Positions 53,431 to 61,986 of a stretch of 64,000 nt of DNA are shown one piece after another (positions within the stretch are counted from its first letter, which is position 1; each line of letters begins with the position of its first letter). The DNA comes from CAVQBP01 sp964448105 (GTDB lineage: Bacteria > Bacteroidota > Ignavibacteria > Ignavibacteriales > Ignavibacteriaceae). The position numbers and the translations under genes are program-made. A model generated the notes under the pieces. The model saw only the letters and a list, made by a program, of their open reading frames with translations. It ran no database searches and had not been told where the DNA came from. Where the stretch lies: positions 23,712 through 87,711 of the forward strand of contig CAYUVK010000005.1 in the NCBI GenBank assembly GCA_964448105.1. The letters run 5' to 3'.

Positions 53431-53458
53431 TTGACTTCTAAAATCAATAAAATATAAG
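53431..53458 (+). promoter_or_regulatory. Sigma-70-type promoter of the channel gene
   Basis: TTGACT (53431-53436), 16-base spacer, TATAAG (53453-53458), 89 bases before the channel ATG. It matches the form of the promoters at 35744 and 47425. Confidence 0.5.
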
Positions 53459-53547
53459 CCTGGAAACAGGGTTTAATAAAAACTTTTTAATAATGTTGAT
53501 TTAATTTATTATTTTATCGAAATAGATTATTTAACAAAATATCAAAA

Positions 53548-54819
53548 ATGTTTTCGAAAAATAATTTCTTTTCATACATCTGGCGCCCTCTTATTACAAT
53601 CTGTACTGTTTTATCTGCAATATATATCCCTCTTCGAATGGTTAATGATTTAAACGAGGGGAGTGGATTATTGTATCTCGATTGGATAATAACAATAATA
53701 TTTATTTTAGATCTATTTTATAATTTTTTTGAAGGATTAAATTTAAAAACAAAGATATCATCTTTCGAAGGAGAGGAAATATCGGGTTATTCTTTCGCTT
53801 GGATAATTGTTGATTCAGTTGCAGCCTTCCCTTTCTATTTGGTATTTGGTTTATCTTTTTTGCAAATCTTAAGGCTTATAAAACTTGCAAGAGTTGCACA
53901 ATATATGCATGAGTTGCGAAGATATGTTTTACGGTTTAGCGATTATCTTAATCTTGGCTTTTTCATTTTTTGGCTATTAATTCTTATTCACTGGCTTTCA
54001 TGCGGATGGATGGTCCTTTATGATTTCTCCCCGGATATCAATGGAACAGCTAAATATATTAATTCACTTTATTGGTGTGTACAGACTTTCACCACTGTGG
54101 GATATGGTGATATTACTCCTCTAAATAACATTCAGCATATTTATTCAATATTGGTTATGATGTTTGGAGTAGGTGTCTATGGCTATTTAATTGGAAACGT
54201 AGCAAATATACTATCCAAAAGAGATCCGGCTAAGGCTCAGTTTTTTAAAAATATTGAAAGTTTAAAAGCCTTCTCAAATTTCAGGAATATCCCCTTAGGG
54301 CTCCAGAAAAAAATTCGGGATTATTATATTTATATCTGGAAAAAAAGATTAGGATATGATGAAGCAGCATTTATCTCAAAGCTGCCGAATGGTTTACAAA
54401 ATGAAGTATCCCTGTTCCTTAAAAGAGAAATACTTGAAAAAATTCCTCTCTTCAAAGGAATTGATGATCGGTTTTTAAAGGAGATGTCACTTCATTTGAG
54501 GCCTTTGGTCTTTATCCCAGGTGAATTTGTTTTTAAAGAAGGGGACAAAGGAAATGAAATGTTTTTTGTCATAAGAGGCAAACTGGAAGTAATTTCCGAA
54601 TTAGAAACAAAAACAAAAAATACATTAAGTGATGGAGATTTTTTTGGGGAAATCGCTCTATTTAAGAATATAAATAGAACGGCAAGCGTTCGAGCAATAA
54701 CTTACAGTGATCTTTATGTTCTAGATAAAGATGTATTCGATTACTGCTTAAAGAGATATCCTGAAATAACAGATCAAATAAAGCAAACTGCTGAAAAAAG
54801 ATTTAATGAATTGGGTTAA
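53548..54819 (+). CDS. Potassium channel with cyclic-nucleotide-binding domain
   Basis: A 423-aa six-helix channel subunit. S1-S6 span about 10-230; the S4-like segment ILRLIKLARVAQYMHELRR (about 107-125) has spaced positive charges; the potassium selectivity filter TVGYGD is at 183-188. A C-linker leads to a cyclic-nucleotide-binding domain (about 310-420) with GDFFGEIALFKNINRTASVR as the phosphate-binding cassette, including the Glu and Arg that hold the nucleotide. The layout is that of CNG/HCN-like bacterial channels such as SthK. Gating ligand (cAMP or cGMP) is not determinable. It converges with the DedA-like gene. Confidence 0.93.
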   Translation: MFSKNNFFSYIWRPLITICTVLSAIYIPLRMVNDLNEGSGLLYLDWIITIIFILDLFYNFFEGLNLKTKISSFEGEEISGYSFAWIIVDSVAAFPFYLVFGLSFLQILRLIKLARVAQYMHELRRYVLRFSDYLNLGFFIFWLLILIHWLSCGWMVLYDFSPDINGTAKYINSLYWCVQTFTTVGYGDITPLNNIQHIYSILVMMFGVGVYGYLIGNVANILSKRDPAKAQFFKNIESLKAFSNFRNIPLGLQKKIRDYYIYIWKKRLGYDEAAFISKLPNGLQNEVSLFLKREILEKIPLFKGIDDRFLKEMSLHLRPLVFIPGEFVFKEGDKGNEMFFVIRGKLEVISELETKTKNTLSDGDFFGEIALFKNINRTASVRAITYSDLYVLDKDVFDYCLKRYPEITDQIKQTAEKRFNELG

Positions 54820-54830
54820 TCCGGCAAACC

Positions 54831-55445
54831 TTAAATCAGGTATTTTATTACAAAAAACCCTCCTATTAATAAAACTGTAAAAGCAACGGCAAGCAAGTTG
54901 AAATATTTATCAATAAATGTTTTTATAGTCGGGCCGAATTTCCATATTAAAAATGCAACAAGGAAAAATCTTGCCCCCCTGCTTACGACTGAGGCGATTA
55001 TAAACATTGGAAAATTTATTTTAAAGGCACCTGCAGAAATTGTAAAAACTTTGTAAGGTAATGGTGTAAATCCAGCTGTAAATATTATCCAGAAATTCCA
55101 CTTATCATAAAGTTGTTGAACTCTATAGAATAATTCATGTGTAAATCCGGGAACCCTTGTGAAGAAAAAACCTGCCAATGAAGTAAACTCTCCTGAAGGA
55201 GTCCACCAGGCAAAATGCCCGATTGCATAGCCTAACATAGCGCCTGTAATTGAAGCAATTGTGCAGGTGGAAGCATATTTAAATGCTTTTGTTGTGGCGC
55301 CTAAAACCAGGGCAATTAAAAGAGCATCAGGGGGAATAGGAAAAAAAGAGGATTCTGCAAAAGCAAGTATAAATAGTGCAACTCCGCCATATGGGGTTTC
55401 TGCCCAGCTTAGCACCCAGTCATAAAGCTTCCTTATTAGTTTCAA
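54831..55445 (-). CDS. DedA/VTT-domain membrane protein (YqaA-like)
   Basis: A 204-aa membrane protein of the VTT (SNARE-associated/DedA) superfamily, YqaA branch. The sequence LFILAFAESSFFPIPPDALL (about 24-43) holds the acidic motif of the first re-entrant helix and FTAGFTPLPYKVFTISAGAF (about 118-137) the second, with the conserved P-x-K-x-x. Proteins of this group move phospholipids or help keep the proton motive force. Single gene, convergent with the channel. Confidence 0.9.
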   Translation of the reverse strand: MKLIRKLYDWVLSWAETPYGGVALFILAFAESSFFPIPPDALLIALVLGATTKAFKYASTCTIASITGAMLGYAIGHFAWWTPSGEFTSLAGFFFTRVPGFTHELFYRVQQLYDKWNFWIIFTAGFTPLPYKVFTISAGAFKINFPMFIIASVVSRGARFFLVAFLIWKFGPTIKTFIDKYFNLLAVAFTVLLIGGFFVIKYLI

Positions 55446-55731
55446 TTTTACCTCAAATTATAAACAGCAAACTTATATAAAATATTTTGATTTAGAAAAA
55501 CTCAATTAATGTCGGTTCAAGAAAGAGTATGAATTTATAAATCATTTAAAATTATCAAATTTTATGCCTTGTCGTTTTGCTACTGTTTTTTAAATAAACA
55601 AAAATATAATAAGACAGTCTATAAGATATTATTTTTGTTAAAAGTTATAATAATTATTATTTTCGTTTCATTTAATGTCCGGAATTAATTTGTCACTTAG
55701 TTAACCAATCTCTTTTTATGCAGGAGGCTCT

Positions 55732-56280
55732 ATGAAAAAAATCTTTTTTATTATTCTCTTTTTTTTCAGCATAACTTATATATCTTATGCTCAATCATCA
55801 CTTAAGTGGGTAGTTGGGGGAAGATTCGGATTGTCTATTGCGAGTGCGGGGGGCGGTTCTGCTGCGGGTTTGCAGCTAGGTCCTATGGCTGAATTACTTT
55901 TTAACAAAAATATGGCGGTGGGGACAGAATTAAACATTAATACTCAGGCTGGTACCCCTATAGAATGGGCAGATTATTTCAAATATTATTTTGATATTCC
56001 AAGCAATCCGGATATTAAACCTTATGCCGATGCCGGTATAAATCTTTGGTTTGTTTCAGGCGGTCCTTTTTTTGGAATCCGATTTGGTGGTGGTGCAAGT
56101 TTCAAAGTAGCACCTCATCTTTATATACCTGCTGATCTGCAGTTAGGCCCGGTATTTTACAGCACTCCTGGCGTTTCATATGGTTACTATGGATACCCTT
56201 ATGGCGGCAGCACTGCAAGCACTAGTAATACAATCTTTTATTTTGCTATCACTAGCGGTATTAGATACGAATTACCGTAA
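55732..56280 (+). CDS. Small outer-membrane barrel, tandem copy 1
   Basis: A 182-aa protein with a signal peptide (ending YAQS, about 21) and a barrel-like pattern (WVVGGRFGLSIAS, GPMAELLFNKNMAVGTELNI, final strand FAITSGIRYELP). It is a paralog of the next gene, sharing blocks such as GTELNIN(T/S)QAGTP(I/V)EWA and Y(I)IPAD(L/I)Q(L/I)GP(V/I)F. A Tyr/Gly loop (YGYYGYPYGGS, about 151-161) is present only here. The AGGAGG ribosome binding site is strong. Function unknown. Confidence 0.72.
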   Translation: MKKIFFIILFFFSITYISYAQSSLKWVVGGRFGLSIASAGGGSAAGLQLGPMAELLFNKNMAVGTELNINTQAGTPIEWADYFKYYFDIPSNPDIKPYADAGINLWFVSGGPFFGIRFGGGASFKVAPHLYIPADLQLGPVFYSTPGVSYGYYGYPYGGSTASTSNTIFYFAITSGIRYELP

Positions 56281-56306
56281 TTATTTTTACCGGTTTTTTG
56301 AGTTTG

Positions 56307-56337
56307 AAGCCTTTCAATTTAGAAAGGCTTTCTTATT
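56307..56337 (+). terminator. Intrinsic terminator
   Basis: Stem AAGCCTTTC (56307-56315), 6-base loop, stem GAAAGGCTT (56322-56330), followed by TCTTATT. It ends the first barrel gene, so the paralog behind it needs its own promoter. Confidence 0.75.
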
Positions 56338-56490
56338 TATTCTAAAATGTTCTTTAAGTACGGACAATCACTTTTCACAACACTTTTACATATACAATTT
56401 GATTTTAACAATTTTAGTTTAATGCATCTTTATATATTTTTATATCTTAGCTTTTAATATAAAAAACATTACCAGAGAAAATTTATTAAA

Positions 56491-56976
56491 ATGAAGAAAA
56501 TATTTTTTGCATTAGCAATTGTTTCTTTTGTTGTAGGTTCAGCCTATTCACAAAACAAATTTGTAGTTGGTGGTAGAATTGGTCTTTCCGTAGCCGGGGG
56601 TGCAGAGACCTCTCCCGGATTTCAGTTCGGCCCTATGGGAGAGTATTTTTTCAACCCCAACGATAGCAATATGACTTTAGGTACCGAACTTAATATAAAT
56701 TCACAAGCAGGTACTCCGGTTGAATGGGCTAATTACTTTAAATATTTTATTTTGATAAATAAAGTAGACATGAAACCTTATGTAGATGGCGGGCTAAGTC
56801 TTTGGTTTTACCCGGGTGGTCCTTCTTTAGCAATAAGGTTCGGAGGAGGTATTAATTTTTTGATTGCACCAAATATTTATATCCCTGCCGATATACAAAT
56901 AGGACCAATATTTGCAACTGGTTCTTCAGTATTCTATTTTGCATTAACTACCGGTATAAGATATGAATTACCCTAA
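56491..56976 (+). CDS. Small outer-membrane barrel, tandem copy 2
   Basis: A 161-aa paralog of the gene at 55732, with a signal peptide (ending AYSQ, about 20), the shared VVGGR(F/I)GLS start, GTELNINSQAGTPVEWANYF block and final strand YFALTTGIRYELP. It lacks the Tyr/Gly loop of copy 1. The two clearly arose by tandem duplication. The role is unknown; small barrels of this kind are common cell-surface proteins in the phylum. Confidence 0.72.
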   Translation: MKKIFFALAIVSFVVGSAYSQNKFVVGGRIGLSVAGGAETSPGFQFGPMGEYFFNPNDSNMTLGTELNINSQAGTPVEWANYFKYFILINKVDMKPYVDGGLSLWFYPGGPSLAIRFGGGINFLIAPNIYIPADIQIGPIFATGSSVFYFALTTGIRYELP

Positions 56977-57201
56977 AAGCATAGACTTTCTAGCCCAATA
57001 CTTGTTCATATAATTAATGTATGTATCAAATTAATTCATTTTCTTTGATTGATTATTACGGTATTAGACTAATTTTCAGCTGATATTTACTTTAAAATTT
57101 TTTGTTTTGTTTGATATATCTTATTGAAAGTTAGAAAATTAATAATTATGTTTCACCGGAAAAACTAAATAATACCTTATTAACAAAAAAAGGGAATTCC
57201 C

Positions 57202-57759
57202 ATGAGAAAAATATTTGTTATAATTCTTCTAGTTGCAGGTATTGCATTTACATCAAATGCTCAGACCAAAAATATGGCAGTAGGTGCAGATTTTGTTGTA
57301 TCTATTCCATTAGGTGATTTAAGTACTAATGCTAAAGTAGGATTTGGTGGTTTAGGCAGTTTTGAATATGCTTTTATGCCCCAATTAGTTGGTATCGGCC
57401 AAATTGGATATATTACCTGGGGAACCGATGTTGCCAATGCCAGTTATCATGTTGTTCCAATTGTGGTCGGAGCTAAATACTTCTTTACTCCTGGTGTTGG
57501 ATTTTATGGTATAAGTCAGTTAGGACTTGCAATTTTATCTGCAAGTGTTGAAATACCAGCAATTACTGTATATCCTGGATATACTATAGGAGGTGGTTCT
57601 GTAGGCGGTAGCTCAACTGAATTCTCTTTTGCTATTGGCGCCGGTTATGAACTCCCGGTTAACCCTAATGTTGATTTAGATTTTTCAGCTTTATTTAATT
57701 TAATAACCAGTAATGCTAATAATATTCAGATTCGCGCTGGTGCAAAATACGCTTTATAA
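57202..57759 (+). CDS. Outer-membrane beta-barrel protein
   Basis: A 185-aa protein with a signal peptide (cleavage after SNAQ, about 21) and barrel-like strands: ADFVVSIPLGDLSTNAKVGF, SFEYAFMPQLVGIGQIGY, and a final IQIRAGAKYAL strand. It shares the general style but not the diagnostic blocks of the two preceding barrel proteins, and is nearer to the gene at 52672 in its IPLGDLSTN/FPIGEFNNN turn. Function unknown. It is followed by its own terminator. Confidence 0.72.
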   Translation: MRKIFVIILLVAGIAFTSNAQTKNMAVGADFVVSIPLGDLSTNAKVGFGGLGSFEYAFMPQLVGIGQIGYITWGTDVANASYHVVPIVVGAKYFFTPGVGFYGISQLGLAILSASVEIPAITVYPGYTIGGGSVGGSSTEFSFAIGAGYELPVNPNVDLDFSALFNLITSNANNIQIRAGAKYAL

Positions 57760-57783
57760 TTAATTGTTATTTATAAAATAAAG

Positions 57784-57815
57784 TGCGGTACTTTAAAACA
57801 AAGTACCGCATTTTT
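57784..57815 (+). terminator. Intrinsic terminator
   Basis: Perfect 11-base arms TGCGGTACTTT (57784-57794) and AAAGTACCGCA (57800-57810), 5-base loop, then TTTTT. It ends the barrel-protein gene 24 bases after its stop codon. Confidence 0.92.
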
Positions 57816-57897
57816 GTTTTAAAGCTGTTTTTATAACCCCAGTATTTTTATTTTACTTAACCTTTTTTTATTTTTTATAAATTTTATAGAGAAGAAA

Positions 57898-59433
57898 ATG
57901 AGATTTGAACGTTCAGCAGGAATTTTACTTCATCCTACTTCGCTTCCGGGGGGATTCGGTATTGGGGATTTAGGCGTAGAAGCTTATAATTTTACTAATT
58001 TTTTAGAAGCAGCAGGACAAAAACTGTGGCAAATTTTTCCGTTAGGTCCAACCGGTTTTGGTGATTCTCCTTACCAATGTTTTTCTGCTTTTGCCGGTAA
58101 TCCTCTATTAATTAGTCCGGAAAAATTAAAGGAAGAAGGTTTATTATCTGAAAATAATTTAGAGAATGTACCAAATTTTAATCCTTCATTCATAGATTAT
58201 GGCGGTATCATATATTATAAACATGAACTCTTTAACATTGCATTTAATAATTACAAAAAATATAATAAAAAATTAAAAAATCATTTCGAAGAATTTTGTG
58301 AGGAAAATAAAGATTGGCTTGAAGACTATTCATTATTCATGGCTGCAAAAGATTTTCATGAGGGAGCTCTGTGGACTGAATGGGATAAAGAACTAGTTTT
58401 AAGAAAAGAGAGTTCTTTAAAAAAATGGAAAGAGAAATTAGCAGATGGCATTAAATATCACAAGTTTATTCAGTTTCTATTTTTTAAACAGTGGCTTGAA
58501 CTTAAGAACTATGCAAACAGTAAAGGAATAAAGATCATTGGTGATATCCCCATTTTTGTGGCTTATGATAGTGCAGATGTTTGGGCGGATAAAAAACTTT
58601 TCTCGGTTGATAAAGAAGGTAATCTCGAAACAGTTGCAGGTGTTCCACCAGATTATTTTAGTGCTACAGGTCAGCTTTGGGGTAATCCTTTGTTTAAGTG
58701 GGATGAAATGGAAAAGGATGATTTCCTGTGGTGGAGAAAAAGATTGTCCAATCAACTTCGTTTAGTTGATATTATTCGAGTGGATCATTTTAGAGGTTTT
58801 GATAAATACTGGGAAATTCCCGATGGTGCACCCACTGCTGAGAAAGGCAAATGGATAAAAGCCCCCGGGGAAAAATTTTTTAATACTGTTAACAAGCATT
58901 TGGGAGAACTTCCCATTATTGCAGAAGATCTTGGTGTTATAACAAAAGCTGTTATTAAATTAAGAGACCAGTTTAATTTTCCAGGTATGAAAATCCTTCA
59001 GTTTGCGTTTGGTACCGGGATGGAGAGAAGATTTCTTCCGCATAATTATATCCCTAATTGTGTAGTCTATACAGGTTCTCATGATAATGATACTACCAAA
59101 GGTTTTTTCAATAAAGAAAAAAATAAAGATAATGATATCTTTGAGCATGCTCAAAAGTATCTTAATTATTACGGTGATGATTTAACTTTTGAGTTAATCA
59201 GGTTAGCTTATTCATCTGTGGCAGATTTAGCTGTTATACCTATGCAGGATGTTCTAGGTTTGGGCGGCGGGGCAAGGATGAACTTTCCAGGCAAACTAGG
59301 TGGAAATTGGACCTGGAGGTTTACCTGGGATCAAGTTTCGCACGATCTCGCTGAAAAATACAGACAGCTTGCAGAATTATATGAAAGACCTCCCGGACCG
59401 GAAACCGAAGTAATTGAAGAAGATACTTTATAA
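57898..59433 (+). CDS. malQ: 4-alpha-glucanotransferase
   Basis: A 511-aa GH77 amylomaltase. The N-terminal LLHPTSLPGGFGIGDLG and FPLGPTGFGDSPYQCFSAF are family hallmarks. Catalytic residues: nucleophile D296 (RVDHFRGFD), acid/base E343 (IIAEDLGVI) and D396 (YTGSHDNDT). It transfers alpha-1,4-glucan segments between maltooligosaccharides and glycogen in the cytosol. With the alpha-amylase at 24959 it points to internal glycogen turnover, though the two are far apart. Single gene. Confidence 0.96.
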   Translation: MRFERSAGILLHPTSLPGGFGIGDLGVEAYNFTNFLEAAGQKLWQIFPLGPTGFGDSPYQCFSAFAGNPLLISPEKLKEEGLLSENNLENVPNFNPSFIDYGGIIYYKHELFNIAFNNYKKYNKKLKNHFEEFCEENKDWLEDYSLFMAAKDFHEGALWTEWDKELVLRKESSLKKWKEKLADGIKYHKFIQFLFFKQWLELKNYANSKGIKIIGDIPIFVAYDSADVWADKKLFSVDKEGNLETVAGVPPDYFSATGQLWGNPLFKWDEMEKDDFLWWRKRLSNQLRLVDIIRVDHFRGFDKYWEIPDGAPTAEKGKWIKAPGEKFFNTVNKHLGELPIIAEDLGVITKAVIKLRDQFNFPGMKILQFAFGTGMERRFLPHNYIPNCVVYTGSHDNDTTKGFFNKEKNKDNDIFEHAQKYLNYYGDDLTFELIRLAYSSVADLAVIPMQDVLGLGGGARMNFPGKLGGNWTWRFTWDQVSHDLAEKYRQLAELYERPPGPETEVIEEDTL

Positions 59434-59478
59434 ATTCAATTAGTTATGTTAGATTATAAATAAATTAGAGTTAAGGAA

Positions 59479-59952
59479 ATGATAAAATTTTTGGAAAAGA
59501 TATTAAACGGTTCTCAATACAACGGAGAGAATGTTAAGGAATCTTATGTTAGCAATAATGAAAAAAAATTACAAATAGCTGCCTGCACTTTATTGGTAGA
59601 GCTAGGTAAAGCAGACAGTAACTTTACCGATGACGAAAGAAAAAAAATTATTTCGATTATGGAAAATACTTTTAACATTGAAGAGGATTACATAAAAGAT
59701 TTAATTGAATTGTCCGAAAAGGAAATTGATGAGAATGACAGCATATATGAATATACTACTCTAATAAATGAGAATTTTACGAATGATGAAAAGTTTGAGC
59801 TTCTAAAAAATTTATGGAGATTAATTTATATTGATAATAGCCTCGATAAGTATGAAGAGCACCTTGTAAAAAAGATAGGCACACTTTTAAATATTGAGTA
59901 TACAAATATTATTTCTACAAAACTGATTGTAAAAGAAGAATTGAAAAAGTAA
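59479..59952 (+). CDS. TerB-like helical protein
   Basis: A 157-aa acidic, all-helical protein of the TerB fold: LQIAACTLLVELGKADSNFT followed by DDERKKIISIMENTF, and later LLKNLWRLIYIDNSLDKYEE. TerB proteins bind metal through conserved acidic residues and occur in tellurite-resistance and general stress contexts; a single TerB-like gene without other ter genes does not prove tellurite resistance. It is 46 bases after malQ. Confidence 0.82.
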   Translation: MIKFLEKILNGSQYNGENVKESYVSNNEKKLQIAACTLLVELGKADSNFTDDERKKIISIMENTFNIEEDYIKDLIELSEKEIDENDSIYEYTTLINENFTNDEKFELLKNLWRLIYIDNSLDKYEEHLVKKIGTLLNIEYTNIISTKLIVKEELKK

Positions 59953-59994
59953 AGTTATTTGGTAAATTATCATTAATATTATTTTATCGACTAA

Positions 59995-60029
59995 TTTTAA
60001 CTTTTAACTTTTAACTTTTGAATTTTGAC
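59995..60029. repeat. Iterated heptamer tract
   Basis: Five consecutive heptamers: TTTTAAC three times, then TTTTGAA and TTTTGAC. The tract fills the spacer just before the ATG at 60043. It belongs with the other short iterated tracts at 1554, 6326 and 30839. Confidence 0.8.
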
Positions 60030-60042
60030 TTAAAATTCCAGC

Positions 60043-61146
60043 ATGTTCACAATAAAGCATTTTATAAATTTAATTTCTTCTTCAATAATCGGTTTAATAA
60101 GTTTAATCTTTGTTTATAAGTATTCCTTAATTAATTTTAATCGCCCGGTATTATTAGCATTTACATACGTTCTTTTATTTCTCTTTGTAATATTTTCATT
60201 CAATAAAATAAAAGTCATTCCTAGGTGGAGAGAGAACAATAAATATTTTTTAGCTGCTATTATTCTTTTCGTATTGCTGCTTCTTTATTATGTTTTATTC
60301 ACTCCAAAGCCTGACAGTTCGTTTGAATTATTATCAGTAAAAAATTGGCTTGATAATTTTTATCATGGAGAATTTCCGTACCGGCTAAGAAGTACCTTTA
60401 CGGCTTATCCTTTTTTATATCTATTCGCGTCACCGTTTTATTGGGTAGGAAATATTGCGCTGCTGGAAGTCTTAGCCTGGGCAGTTATAGGTTTGTTATT
60501 AATATTAAATTCTACGACTGTAAGAGAAAAGGTAATTAAGTTATTTTTTTTGCTGGTCAGTCCATTAACTTTTTACGGACTTTTCGAATCTTCGGGTTAC
60601 TTTTTAAGTGCTGTTATTTTAATTACACTTATCTTTCTTTCAAATAAATATTTGACTCCCGGGAAGGTCAATATAAAATTTATTGTGTTTGCAGTTCTTT
60701 TCGGATTATTCTTTGCTATAAAAATGGAAATAATTATTGTCTTAATTATTTATCTGTTATTCTTTTTCCGTAATAATATAAAGGACGGATTTTTATTTTT
60801 TGAAATCCTTTCGGCAGTATTTTTAATAACAATAATCCCTTTTATTTTATGGAACCCGGTATTGTTTTTTTTTAACGGACCTTTTAGTCTGTTTTTTATG
60901 TTTGATATCCCTTGGTGGGAATTGTTAATATTTTTAGGTATCTCGTTCTATGTTGGCTGGATGGTTTCAGATCTCCAGGAAATATTTTTTGCTTCAGGGA
61001 TTCTTTTAATTATTCCTTCATTGATTAATCTTCTTTTTGTACCCGGAGCCGGTTTATCAAATTTTATTTTCTGTCTCCCTTTTCTGATTCTCTCAGTTAA
61101 AGATTATAGAGTTGAAAAATTTGCAGGGAAGATTTTAGAAAATTGA
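60043..61146 (+). CDS. Polytopic membrane protein of unknown function
   Basis: A 367-aa protein with about ten hydrophobic segments. After the third, SVKNWLDNFYHGEFPYRLRS (about 101-120) is a polar stretch that in arrangement resembles the first loop of membrane glycosyltransferases of the GT-C/DUF2029 type, but the usual acidic motif is not clear. I do not recognise the family with confidence. A heptamer repeat precedes it and a palindromic repeat follows it, so it is probably monocistronic. Confidence 0.65.
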   Translation: MFTIKHFINLISSSIIGLISLIFVYKYSLINFNRPVLLAFTYVLLFLFVIFSFNKIKVIPRWRENNKYFLAAIILFVLLLLYYVLFTPKPDSSFELLSVKNWLDNFYHGEFPYRLRSTFTAYPFLYLFASPFYWVGNIALLEVLAWAVIGLLLILNSTTVREKVIKLFFLLVSPLTFYGLFESSGYFLSAVILITLIFLSNKYLTPGKVNIKFIVFAVLFGLFFAIKMEIIIVLIIYLLFFFRNNIKDGFLFFEILSAVFLITIIPFILWNPVLFFFNGPFSLFFMFDIPWWELLIFLGISFYVGWMVSDLQEIFFASGILLIIPSLINLLFVPGAGLSNFIFCLPFLILSVKDYRVEKFAGKILEN

Positions 61147-61215
61147 TCTAATAAAAATAATTAATCTAATTAAATTGGCTGTAGAATCATATAATCTTTT
61201 TAGTTTAAAATATTA

Positions 61216-61245
61216 TGTAGGAGCAAATTGCAATTCGCACCTACA
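61216..61245. repeat. Near-perfect palindrome TGTAGG...CCTACA
   Basis: Thirty bases that pair as TGTAGG(A)GC(A)AATTGC with its mirror, with only two mismatched pairs. It shares ends and a GC-AAATT-GC-like core with the palindrome at 34649-34679. An open frame runs through it into rsmE, but the element is better read as a dispersed intergenic repeat. Confidence 0.7.
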
Positions 61246-61278
61246 TTGTTTTATTTAGAGTTAAAAAAATTATTACTT

Positions 61279-61986
61279 TTGACAAATTACCTTTCCAATA
61301 TCGAACTCTATTACACTCCCTCCAGAAATATTTCAGAAAATAGAATAATAATTGAAGGAGAGGAATACTATCACATAATTAAAGTAATGCGTCATTCCGC
61401 AGGTGATGAATTATATGTAACCGGTGGTGAAGGGAAAATTTATTCCGGGAGAATAAATAATATCAATAAAAATAATTTGGAGCTTACCATTGAAAATACT
61501 TTATCATATGAGAATAAACTTAAAAATATTTTTTTCTGCATCCCCAAATTAAAAAATAGCGATAGATTTGAATTTGCACTTGAGAAATGTACTGAACTTG
61601 GTATCACTAATTTTTTAGTATTTGAATCTGAAAGAACAATTTCAAAGAGTAAAAAAATTGAAAGATGGAATAAAATTCTTCTTTCAGCAATGAAACAATC
61701 ATTAAACAGCTTCCTTCCCCAAATTGACACCGTGAATTTTAATAATATCTTTGATTTGCATGGAATAAAAGTTGGTCTGGAACAATCATCTCAAAAAAAA
61801 ATTAGTGATTTTAAATTAAATGTGGATGAAAGTTATTATTTTATATTCGGACCGGAAGGCGGGCTTTCGGAAAAGGAATTAAGTATTTTTGAAAAAGGAA
61901 ATATTTATAAAATTTCAGATAACAGACTAAGAACCGAAACCGCTGTAGTTACAACTGCTTCATTAATTATTGGAAATAAATATTGA
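61279..61986 (+). CDS. rsmE: 16S rRNA m3U1498 methyltransferase
   Basis: A 235-aa SPOUT methyltransferase. The N-terminal PUA-like part starts NIELYYTPSRN, and the knot region is clear: IFGPEGGLSEKELSIF (about 188-203) and RLRTETAVVTTASLII at the end. It methylates U1498 in the 16S decoding site. The frame extends upstream to a TTG at 61228 through a palindromic repeat, so I take TTG 61279, just before the conserved YYTP start; no in-frame ATG is available. Its TGA overlaps the TTG of the next gene. Confidence 0.88.
   Translation: MTNYLSNIELYYTPSRNISENRIIIEGEEYYHIIKVMRHSAGDELYVTGGEGKIYSGRINNINKNNLELTIENTLSYENKLKNIFFCIPKLKNSDRFEFALEKCTELGITNFLVFESERTISKSKKIERWNKILLSAMKQSLNSFLPQIDTVNFNNIFDLHGIKVGLEQSSQKKISDFKLNVDESYYFIFGPEGGLSEKELSIFEKGNIYKISDNRLRTETAVVTTASLIIGNKY

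Noticed and set aside
61228..61278. Longer rsmE start at TTG 61228
   Set aside because: The AGGAG before it is part of the palindromic repeat, and the added residues have no counterpart in RsmE proteins.
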